Origin: Bacillota bacterium
GTDB lineage: Bacteria; Bacillota; Clostridia; Christensenellales; Aristaeellaceae
DNA: 6,987 bases
Direction of reading: 5' to 3'
Assembly: GCA_023459675.1 (NCBI GenBank)
Contig: JAEWTC010000013.1
Span: 1-6,987, forward strand
Shown: positions 1-5,752 of the stretch, piece after piece
Position numbering within the stretch: position 1 is the first letter of the stretch
How the letters are laid out: each line of letters opens with the position of its first letter
Position numbers and translations under genes: made by a program
The notes under the pieces: model-generated
The model's input: the letters and a program-made list of their open reading frames with translations, nothing else
Told to the model about the DNA's origin: nothing
The model's database searches: none

Positions 1-1347
1 GGCCGCCGCGGGCCGGTATGGATCGACGTGCCGCTGGACGTACAGGGAGCGCACGTTGAGCTGATGACCCTGAACGGCTTCGATCCGGCAAAGGAAGGCT
101 TCGGACCGGGCGCAGCGGCAGCCGACGCGGATATCTGCAAGCTGTATTCGCTCCTGAACGAAGCGCGGCGCCCTGCGATCCTCATCGGGCATGGCGTGGT
201 CGCATCCGGAAAGCAGGAAGCGATCCGTGAAATTGCGGAAGCGTTTCAAATTCCCGTGCTTGCAACGTGGCGTGCAAAGGCTGTGTTCGGTGAAGACGAG
301 CCGCTGTACATGGGCTGCCCGGGCATACCCGCGCCCCGTTATGCGAACTATGTTCTGCAAAACGCCGACTTCGTTCTGATCTTAGGCACACGGTTGAACC
401 CGGCTATCACCGCGTTTGACGAACCGCATTTCGCATTCCAAGCGAAAAAAGTGATGGTGGACATCGAGCGCGCGGAGATCGACAAACTAAACATCCCGTT
501 TGCAATGACGTTCGCCTGCGATATCGGGGATTTCATCCCCGCGTTCATGGCGCGGCGGGAACTGTATGTTTCCACAGACCGGAACCCCTGGCGGGAATAC
601 TGCGCCGCAATCAAGGCCAAATATCCGCTGATGCGGGAAAGCCAGCCGTTTGACAACGAGGGAAAGACAGACGGCTACCGTTTTGCAAAGGCGCTGTCCG
701 ATGCGTCGAAGGCTGCCGACGTTTTCATCGGTTCGTCCTCCGGGCGCACGTGCGGAATTTCGCACATGGCTTACGATTTGAAACGCGGCCAGCAGTTTGT
801 AACCTCCATGGGGCTTGGAAGCATGGGCTGGTGCATTCCCAGCGCAATTGCCAGCTGCTTTGCCAGCGGCAAGCGCCGCACGCTGGTGTTGGAAGGCGAC
901 GGAAGTCTGCAATCCAACATTCAGGAGCTTGCGTTGATCCGGCAGTACCATCTGCCGCTCAAGCTGTTTATCTTCTCCAATCACGGGTATGCGTCGGTCT
1001 ATACCATGCAGCGCAACAACTTCAACGGCAATTATGCCGGCGTTGATCCGGAAAGCGGTTTGGGCTTCGCGGCACCGGAGGCGGTTGCGCATACCTACGG
1101 ACTCCCCTATTTCCGAATCGAGAACGATTCCCAGATTGACGGGGTGGTGGAACAGATCATGAAGGACGACACCACCTGCCTGTGTGAAATCATCGGCAGC
1201 CTGAAGTTTGACGAGATTCCCAAGTCCATGACCATCGCTAACCCGGACGGTACGTTTTCTTCCTCGCTGCTGGAGAACCTCTACCCGTTTCTGCCGGCGG
1301 AGGAGCAGCAAAGCAATATGCCGGACTGGGAAGGGAAAACCCTATGA
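1..1347 (+). CDS. Thiamine diphosphate-dependent enzyme, acetolactate synthase-like, sugar-cluster type (5' partial)
   Basis: The gene is open from the first base; the reading frame before the GTG at 28 encodes GRRGPVWIDVPLDVQ, the sequence that closes the N-terminal domain in acetolactate synthase-like enzymes. The true start, and the N-terminal domain with the catalytic glutamate, therefore lie upstream (roughly 160 residues by family length). The central domain follows (about 150-530), with RPAILIGHGV and LGTRLNPAI. The C-terminal domain carries the thiamine diphosphate/Mg motif, GDG at 895-903 and the paired Asn at 979-981. The tail, with PDGTFSSSLLE and PFLPAEE, matches my recollection of ALS-like proteins in polysaccharide clusters rather than biosynthetic IlvB. 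Family chemistry is decarboxylation of a 2-oxo acid such as pyruvate and transfer of the acyl unit. With sugar-modifying neighbours and no small regulatory subunit gene, I infer a keto-sugar acceptor, as for YerE. Fold is confident; substrate is not. Confidence 0.9.
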   Translation, partial: GRRGPVWIDVPLDVQGAHVELMTLNGFDPAKEGFGPGAAAADADICKLYSLLNEARRPAILIGHGVVASGKQEAIREIAEAFQIPVLATWRAKAVFGEDEPLYMGCPGIPAPRYANYVLQNADFVLILGTRLNPAITAFDEPHFAFQAKKVMVDIERAEIDKLNIPFAMTFACDIGDFIPAFMARRELYVSTDRNPWREYCAAIKAKYPLMRESQPFDNEGKTDGYRFAKALSDASKAADVFIGSSSGRTCGISHMAYDLKRGQQFVTSMGLGSMGWCIPSAIASCFASGKRRTLVLEGDGSLQSNIQELALIRQYHLPLKLFIFSNHGYASVYTMQRNNFNGNYAGVDPESGLGFAAPEAVAHTYGLPYFRIENDSQIDGVVEQIMKDDTTCLCEIIGSLKFDEIPKSMTIANPDGTFSSSLLENLYPFLPAEEQQSNMPDWEGKTL

Positions 1348-2252
1348 AACGCGTGCTGATCACCGGCGCAAGCCGCCGCGGATTTGTGGGGCGCAACTTA
1401 AAAGAAGCGCTCGACCAGCAGTATGAGCTTTTTACGCCCACGCACGCGGAGCTGGAGCTGCTGGATACGGATCAGGTGGCCCGCTATATCGAGCGGAACC
1501 GGATTGAAGCCATCGTGCACGGCGCCGTACATGTGCCGGAGTTTAACGGGCTTGATAACGAGTTCTACAACGATATGCTCATGTTTTGGAACTTGGAGCG
1601 CTTATCCGGTTACGTTGATAAGATCTTGTATTTCGGTTCCGGCGCGGAGTTTGATAAACGCAGCCACATCCGCATGGCGAAGGAAACGGAGATTCCCAAC
1701 GTACTGCCGGTAAGCCAATACGGGCTTGCGAAATACACCATGAACCGCATTGCGCAGGCGTCCGGTAATATTTACAACCTTCGCCTGTTTGGCATCTTCG
1801 GCAAATACGAGTTGTGGCAGATCAAGTTCATATCGAACCTTTGCTGCAAAGCGGTGTTCGACATTCCCCTCTCCGTGCGTTCGGAATGTATGTTCGATTT
1901 CCTGTACGTGGAAGACCTTCCGGCGATCGTCACCTGGTTTTTGGAGAATAAGCCGGCGTATCACGATTACAATATCTGCCACGGGATGCCCTATGCCTTG
2001 ACGAAGCTTGCGGAAATGGTTCGGGAAATCAGCGGCAAACCCTTGCCGATCCACTTGAAAAGCCAGCAGCGAAACCTGGACTACACAGGGGACAATACCC
2101 GTTTGCGCAGCGAGATCAAAGATCTTCGCATCACCCCGATGGATTGGGCAATCGCCGAACTTTATACCTACTACCAGCGGCACCGCGACCTGATTGATCC
2201 GGAGAAACTGAAGATTGACATGAAAGCCAAAGACCTGATCGGAATGGAATAA
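1344..2252 (+). CDS. NAD(P)-dependent sugar epimerase/reductase, extended SDR family
   Basis: This 302-residue protein is an extended short-chain dehydrogenase of the kind that epimerises, dehydrates or reduces nucleotide sugars in the cytoplasm. The nucleotide-binding loop is ITGASRRGFVG (residues 6-16), followed by beta strands ending in IVHGA (57-61). The catalytic set is Ser99 in YFGSG and the YxxxK motif Tyr126-Lys130 in YGLAK. RLFGIFGKYE (147-156) and FLYVEDL (186-192) are typical of the GDP-fucose synthase and dTDP-sugar epimerase branch. The start overlaps the upstream gene's stop as ATGA (1344-1347), with a purine-rich site AAGGG at 1331-1335 inside that gene, so translation is probably coupled. 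That suggests the two enzymes act on one pathway. A reductase following a YerE-like condensation, as YerF does in yersiniose synthesis, is one possibility; a plain epimerase is another. The glycine loop has two more residues than the usual GxxGxxG spacing. Confidence 0.9.
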   Translation: MKRVLITGASRRGFVGRNLKEALDQQYELFTPTHAELELLDTDQVARYIERNRIEAIVHGAVHVPEFNGLDNEFYNDMLMFWNLERLSGYVDKILYFGSGAEFDKRSHIRMAKETEIPNVLPVSQYGLAKYTMNRIAQASGNIYNLRLFGIFGKYELWQIKFISNLCCKAVFDIPLSVRSECMFDFLYVEDLPAIVTWFLENKPAYHDYNICHGMPYALTKLAEMVREISGKPLPIHLKSQQRNLDYTGDNTRLRSEIKDLRITPMDWAIAELYTYYQRHRDLIDPEKLKIDMKAKDLIGME

Positions 2253-2253
2253 C

Positions 2254-2271
2254 TGCGGGCCATCGCCCGTA
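2254..2271 (+). other. Small intergenic hairpin between the epimerase and glycosyltransferase genes
   Basis: CGGGC (2256-2260) pairs with GCCCG (2265-2269) around a CATC loop. A G-U and a U-A pair extend the stem to 7 bp. It sits exactly between the stop codon at 2250-2252 and the ribosome binding site GGAGG at 2273-2277. No T-run follows, so it is not a convincing terminator. It could affect mRNA processing or ribosome access to the next gene, or be chance. Confidence 0.4.
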
Positions 2272-2286
2272 TGGAGGTTCTTCTGG

Positions 2287-3237
2287 ATGAAAAAAGTGAG
2301 TATCGTCATCCCCTGCCGCAACGAAGTGCTGAACGTTGAGCCCATCAGCGAGGAAGTGATCGCGCTGATGGAGAAAAGCCATGCCGGGTACAGGTTTGAG
2401 ATCCTCTTTATCGACAATAGCTCCAACGATGGAACGCAGGATCGCCTGCGCATCCTTTGCGCGAAGGACAAACGGATCAAAGCGATACTCAACGGCAAGA
2501 ACTTCCCAAACACCTCCGCGCTGCATGCCCTTTACGAGGCGGACGGGGACGCCGTGATCCTGATTCCGGCTGATTTTCAGGTTCCGGTGCCGATTATAAC
2601 CGAAATGCTGAACGCGTGGGAAGGCGGCGCGATGGTCGTCGCTCCGCTAAAGTACAACAGCAAATCCGATAAGATCCGTCTGCTCCGGAAAATCTATTAT
2701 TTCATGTCCAGCAAGCTTTCCGAGCAGGATACGCTTTCCGGTTTCACCGGAACCGCCCTGTATGACCGCAAATTCATGGATCTGTGCAAAGCCACCGAGG
2801 ATCCGCTGATCAGCATGCAAAACATGGTGGTGCGGTATGCCGATCCCGTCGTAAAGATCCGTTATCAGGAACAGCCCAGGAGAAGCGGCCGGTCTAAATC
2901 CGGCTTTGGGTATCTGATCGATACGGCGATCGTGCGCTTCATCGGCGTATCCAATATGCTGCCGAAGTTTGCCGTGATGACCGGGCTTGGACTGGGTCTG
3001 GTAAGCCTGCTGATCGGCGTGTATTATCTGGTTCGCAAGCTGATCGACTGGAACAATTTCCCCATGGGTATTGCGCCGATGGTCGTAGGCATGTTCCTGC
3101 TCGGCTCCATACAAATGATCTTCATCGGCATGCTCAGCGCGTATATTCTCATGATCAACGAGCGGCAGATGAAAAAACCGCTGGTCGTGGAAAAGGAACG
3201 GATTAATTTCGAAGATCAGGACAATGAAAAGAAGTAG
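2287..3237 (+). CDS. Membrane-anchored family 2 glycosyltransferase, polyprenyl-phosphate sugar transferase type
   Basis: This 316-residue protein has an N-terminal GT-A domain: VSIVIPCRNE (4-13), the nucleotide-contacting FIDNSSNDGT (41-50), and IPADFQVP (93-100) at the place of the metal-binding DADLQDP of DPM1/GtrB/ArnC-type enzymes. SGFTGTALYDRKF (151-163) and RRSGRSKSGFGYL (198-210) also fit this family. Two hydrophobic segments follow, about 227-249 and 262-290, so the catalytic domain probably faces the cytoplasm beside the membrane. The tail is charged (NERQMKK, EDQDNEKK). Relatives move a sugar from a nucleotide donor to undecaprenyl phosphate or dolichyl phosphate, or directly onto a membrane-bound glycan. 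A GGAGG site at 2273-2277, 9 nt before the ATG, supports the start. No GtrA-type flippase gene is beside it. The aspartate before AD is replaced by proline (residue 94). Donor and acceptor cannot be told from sequence. Confidence 0.88.
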   Translation: MKKVSIVIPCRNEVLNVEPISEEVIALMEKSHAGYRFEILFIDNSSNDGTQDRLRILCAKDKRIKAILNGKNFPNTSALHALYEADGDAVILIPADFQVPVPIITEMLNAWEGGAMVVAPLKYNSKSDKIRLLRKIYYFMSSKLSEQDTLSGFTGTALYDRKFMDLCKATEDPLISMQNMVVRYADPVVKIRYQEQPRRSGRSKSGFGYLIDTAIVRFIGVSNMLPKFAVMTGLGLGLVSLLIGVYYLVRKLIDWNNFPMGIAPMVVGMFLLGSIQMIFIGMLSAYILMINERQMKKPLVVEKERINFEDQDNEKK

Positions 3238-3272
3238 AACTATTCATTGGCCGATTGGAAAGGATATACCCT

Positions 3273-4472
3273 ATGAACGTTAAGCTTTTCGACCTGACAA
3301 GGCAGTACCAATTGCTCAAGGACCAGCTGGAACCGGCGGTATGCGCGCAGATGGCCGGCGGCATGTATATCATGGGCGATTCGGTAAAGCGGTTTGAACA
3401 GGAATTTGCGGCCTATATCGGCGTTAAGCACGCCATCTCCGTTAACAGCGGCACCGATGCGCTGCTGATCGCGCTGCGTGCGATGGGCGTCGGCCAGGGC
3501 GACGAGGTGATCACGACGCCGTTTACGTTCTTCGCCACGGTAGAGCCGATCCTCAATCTCGGCGCGAAGCCGGTGTTTGCGGACGTTATCCCCGAAACCT
3601 ACAACATGGATCCCGCGGATATGGAACGGAGAATCACGGCAAAAACAAAAGTGATCCTTCCGGTTCATATTTTCGGCCAGCCGGCGGATATGGCGGGCAT
3701 ACAGCGGATTGCCGCAAACCATGGAATTAAAGTGCTGGAAGATGCGTGCCAGGCCGTAGGCTCCGAATTCGGCGGGCGTAAAACCGGATCTATCGGCGAT
3801 ATGGGGTGCTTTTCGTTTTTTCCAACGAAAAACCTGGGCGCGTTTGGCGACGGCGGCCTGATTACGACCAATGACGATCGCCTTGCCACGCTCTGCCGCG
3901 CGTATTTGCAGCACGGAGCCGGCCAAAACGGCGCGAAAGCGCGCTACTATCTCGACGGAACCCCCGACGAGCTTGAGGGAACGGCCGAGCCGACCGGCCT
4001 GTACAATCCCTACAAGTACTATAACTATATAACGGGCTATAACTCGCGTCTGGATGCGCTGCAAGCGGCCATATTGTCCGTCAAGCTGCCTCATTTGGCG
4101 CAGTTCAACCGTTTGCGCCAGCGGATTGCGGATGCCTATACGGCGGGGCTTGGGGATCACACGCTTCTCAAAGCGCCGTTTGTGATGAAGGGCGTGACGC
4201 CGGTTTGGCATCAGTATGCCCTGCGCTGTGAGAAAAAGGAAAGTCTGATGCGGCATTTAGCGGATTGCGGCGTCGGATGCGCGCCGTTCTATCCCGTTCC
4301 GCTGCACCTGCAAAAGGCATTGGATACGCTGGGGTATAAGCCGGGCGATTTCCCGGCGGCGGAAGCGCTGTCCAAACAGACGGTTTGCCTGCCGATCTTT
4401 CCCGAAATGACGGACGACGAGATACAATACGTAATCGGTACCCTGCATAGCTTTGCAAAGGCAAACGGCTGA
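3273..4472 (+). CDS. PLP-dependent sugar aminotransferase, DegT/DnrJ/EryC1/StrS family
   Basis: This 399-residue enzyme transfers an amino group, usually from glutamate, to a keto group on a nucleotide sugar. SGTDALLIAL (59-68) binds the cofactor phosphate, TPFTFFATVE (82-91) is the usual substrate-site strand, EDACQA (156-161) supplies the Asp that pairs with the pyridine nitrogen, and Lys186 in FFPTKNLGAFGDGG is the Schiff-base lysine. GYNSRLDALQAA (255-266) is a family signature. Lysine is present rather than the histidine of ColD-like dehydratases, so this should be a true aminotransferase. A stretch at about 221-246 (YYLDGTPDEL and on) is longer than in many relatives. The start is the ATG at 3273, preceded by GGAAAGGA at 3257-3264; a TTG at 3255 in the same frame overlaps that site and is unlikely. 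The overall pattern recalls 3-keto-sugar aminotransferases such as WbpE or QdtB, but regiochemistry is uncertain. It appears to be the last cluster gene. Confidence 0.93.
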   Translation: MNVKLFDLTRQYQLLKDQLEPAVCAQMAGGMYIMGDSVKRFEQEFAAYIGVKHAISVNSGTDALLIALRAMGVGQGDEVITTPFTFFATVEPILNLGAKPVFADVIPETYNMDPADMERRITAKTKVILPVHIFGQPADMAGIQRIAANHGIKVLEDACQAVGSEFGGRKTGSIGDMGCFSFFPTKNLGAFGDGGLITTNDDRLATLCRAYLQHGAGQNGAKARYYLDGTPDELEGTAEPTGLYNPYKYYNYITGYNSRLDALQAAILSVKLPHLAQFNRLRQRIADAYTAGLGDHTLLKAPFVMKGVTPVWHQYALRCEKKESLMRHLADCGVGCAPFYPVPLHLQKALDTLGYKPGDFPAAEALSKQTVCLPIFPEMTDDEIQYVIGTLHSFAKANG

Positions 4473-4523
4473 CTGCGCAAGGCTCGCGGTTCGCGCGTAA
4501 CAGAATATTCATAAAGTGTATGC

Positions 4524-4552
4524 TTGTTTTTCAGATCGCTGTCTGCTATGAT
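4524..4552 (+). promoter_or_regulatory. Sigma-70/SigA-type promoter with extended -10, driving the importer genes
   Basis: A -35-like TTGTTT (4524-4529) lies 17 bp before a near-consensus -10 TATGAT (4547-4552). TG at 4544-4545 with one base before the -10 makes the extended -10 motif, which compensates for the weak -35. Transcription would begin near 4559, leaving a leader of about 47 nt. It lies in the only sizeable non-coding gap between the sugar genes and the binding-protein gene, as expected for a new transcription unit. I see no convincing operator repeat. Confidence 0.65.
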
Positions 4553-4565
4553 GAAATCACGGGTA

Positions 4566-4581
4566 AGTGCTTATCTGCACT
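4566..4581 (+). other. Short leader hairpin upstream of the binding-protein gene
   Basis: AGTGC (4566-4570) and GCACT (4577-4581) form a perfect 5-bp stem with a TTATCT loop, close to the predicted 5' end of the mRNA and 9 nt before the ribosome binding site. Such 5' stems can protect a transcript from decay. It is too short to call a riboswitch and may be chance. Confidence 0.35.
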
Positions 4582-4590
4582 CAAAATAAA

Positions 4591-4597
4591 AAGGAGG
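4591..4597 (+). promoter_or_regulatory. Strong ribosome binding site that fixes the binding-protein start
   Basis: AAGGAGG is a near-perfect Shine-Dalgarno sequence 8 nt before the ATG at 4606. It decides against the in-frame GTG at 4567, which would add 13 polar residues before an otherwise well-formed signal peptide. Its strength fits high expression of a binding protein. Confidence 0.85.
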
Positions 4598-4605
4598 ATC
4601 CATAC

Positions 4606-5670
4606 ATGAAAAAAGCCCTTTCGGTATTCCTCACGCTTGTTCTCATGCTGTCGGTTAGCGCGGTCGCTTTGGCCGATGATATTACGTTCGCTCTGGTTAC
4701 CGACGTTGGTAACATCGACGACCAATCCTTTAACCAAAGCACCTGGGAAGGCCTCGTAGCGTTTGCGGATGCCAACGGCCTTGTGAAAGACGAAAACTAC
4801 GCGTATTACAAACCCTTTGAGGACAGCGACGCTGCCCGCATCGAATCCATCACCGCCGCCATCGAGAACGGTGCGAAAGTCGTCGTCGTTCCCGGCTATC
4901 TGTTCAACGCGGCAGTGCTGACCGCGGCGGAAGCCAACCCCGAAGTGATTTTTATCGGCGTTGACCTGACGATTGCCCCCGAGACGTATCCGGCCAATGC
5001 GACGAACCTGATTTTCAAAGAAGAGCAGTCCGGCTTCATGGCTGGCTATGCGGCCGTTATGGAAGGCTACACCAAACTGGGCTTCCTGGGCGGCATCGAT
5101 GTTCCCGCCGTCGTGCGGTACGGCTTCGGCTATCTGCAAGGCATTGATTATGCGGCGCAGCAGCTTGGCGTAACGCCCGAAGTGAAGTACTGGTACTCCG
5201 GCACCTTCGGCCCCAACGATGAGATCAAGGCCAAGATGGACAGCTGGTACGCCGAAGGCACCGAGATCGTCTTCGCATGCGGCGGCGGCATCTTCCTCAG
5301 CTGCCTCTCCGCGGCTGAAACCGCTGGCGGACATATGATCGGCGTTGACTCCGATCAGGGCCACATCAGCCCCATCTTCTTGACTTCTGCCATGAAGATT
5401 ATCCCCACGCCCCTGAGCGGCTTACTGCAGGAAATCTATGACGGCGGCTATGCGCTTCCCGAAGCGGTTGCCGGCAAAGATATCACCCTGAGCATCGAAG
5501 ACGGCGCTTGCGGCCTGCCGACCGCGGAAGCAAGCTGGCGCTTTGCAAACTTCACCCTGGAACAGTACCAGGCAATTCTTGAAAAGGCTCTCAGCGGCGA
5601 AGTGGCCATCTCCAACGCAACCGACGCAGCGCCCGCAACCGTTGTGACGACCGTAGATTTCCAGAACTAA
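4606..5670 (+). CDS. BMP-family ABC importer substrate-binding protein, probably for purine nucleosides
   Basis: This 354-residue protein is the extracytoplasmic receptor of a BMP/PnrA-type ABC importer. An N-terminal signal peptide (Lys2-Lys3, hydrophobic 5-20, ALA at 21-23) precedes the mature DDITFALVTDVG. The family hallmark DVGNIDDQSFNQSTWEG is at 33-49. Other matches are VVVVPGYLF (92-100), IGVD at 117-120 and again at 245-248, RYGFGYLQG (171-179) and TSAMK (260-264). The repeated GVD and the TSAxK lysine occupy positions that contact the ribose in PnrA relatives, so nucleoside binding is plausible. Characterised relatives (PnrA, RnsB, NupN/YufN) bind purine nucleosides or a wider nucleoside range. 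There is no cysteine in the signal region, so it lacks the lipobox usual for Firmicute binding proteins. It has its own promoter and strong ribosome binding site, and the matching ATPase follows after a hairpin. Confidence 0.93.
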   Translation: MKKALSVFLTLVLMLSVSAVALADDITFALVTDVGNIDDQSFNQSTWEGLVAFADANGLVKDENYAYYKPFEDSDAARIESITAAIENGAKVVVVPGYLFNAAVLTAAEANPEVIFIGVDLTIAPETYPANATNLIFKEEQSGFMAGYAAVMEGYTKLGFLGGIDVPAVVRYGFGYLQGIDYAAQQLGVTPEVKYWYSGTFGPNDEIKAKMDSWYAEGTEIVFACGGGIFLSCLSAAETAGGHMIGVDSDQGHISPIFLTSAMKIIPTPLSGLLQEIYDGGYALPEAVAGKDITLSIEDGACGLPTAEASWRFANFTLEQYQAILEKALSGEVAISNATDAAPATVVTTVDFQN

Positions 5671-5685
5671 GCATTGTGTTCCCTT

Positions 5686-5717
5686 AAGAAAGGCCAGGCA
5701 GCCGCCTGGCCTTTCTT
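5686..5717 (+). terminator. Perfect 14-bp intergenic hairpin, probable partial terminator or mRNA stabiliser
   Basis: AAGAAAGGCCAGGC (5686-5699) and its exact reverse complement GCCTGGCCTTTCTT (5704-5717) flank the loop AGCC. The lower stem is A:U rich, so the 3' arm ends in the pyrimidine tract CTTTCTT, as in intrinsic terminators that could work in both directions. It begins 15 nt after the binding-protein stop and ends 35 nt before the ATPase start. Because the downstream gene belongs to the same transporter and I see no obvious promoter in between, partial termination or 3'-end protection is likelier than a full stop. Confidence 0.8.
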
Positions 5718-5752
5718 CAAATTTAGGGCCTATCCAATGAAGAGGTGCCGGC

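Noticed and set aside
28..30. GTG at 28 as the start of the thiamine enzyme
   Set aside because: The frame is open to base 1 and the upstream residues match the family, so the gene is cut by the window edge.
487..1311. Antisense frame of 274 codons opposite the thiamine enzyme
   Set aside because: Its composition is shadow-like and the + strand thiamine diphosphate motif is well preserved.
1602..2513. Antisense frame of 303 codons spanning the SDR and glycosyltransferase genes
   Set aside because: It crosses two well-supported + strand genes and their junction and shows no recognisable motif.
3255..3257. TTG at 3255 as the start of the aminotransferase
   Set aside because: It overlaps the ribosome binding site serving the ATG at 3273 and adds six residues not expected at the family N-terminus.
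3240..4256. Long antisense reading frame (338 codons) opposite the aminotransferase gene
   Set aside because: The + strand carries an intact PLP enzyme. The antisense product is rich in Arg and His, typical of shadow frames, and shows no recognisable domain.
4476..4496. GC-rich possible hairpin after the aminotransferase stop
   Set aside because: Only a 4-bp CGCG/CGCG stem or an imperfect longer pairing can be drawn, and no T-run follows directly.
4567..4569. GTG at 4567 as the start of the binding protein
   Set aside because: It lies within the leader hairpin upstream of the strong AAGGAGG site and would put a polar stretch before the signal peptide.
4546..5364. Antisense frame of 272 codons opposite the binding-protein gene
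   Set aside because: It would run through the importer promoter and leader, and it mirrors conserved BMP sequence on the + strand.
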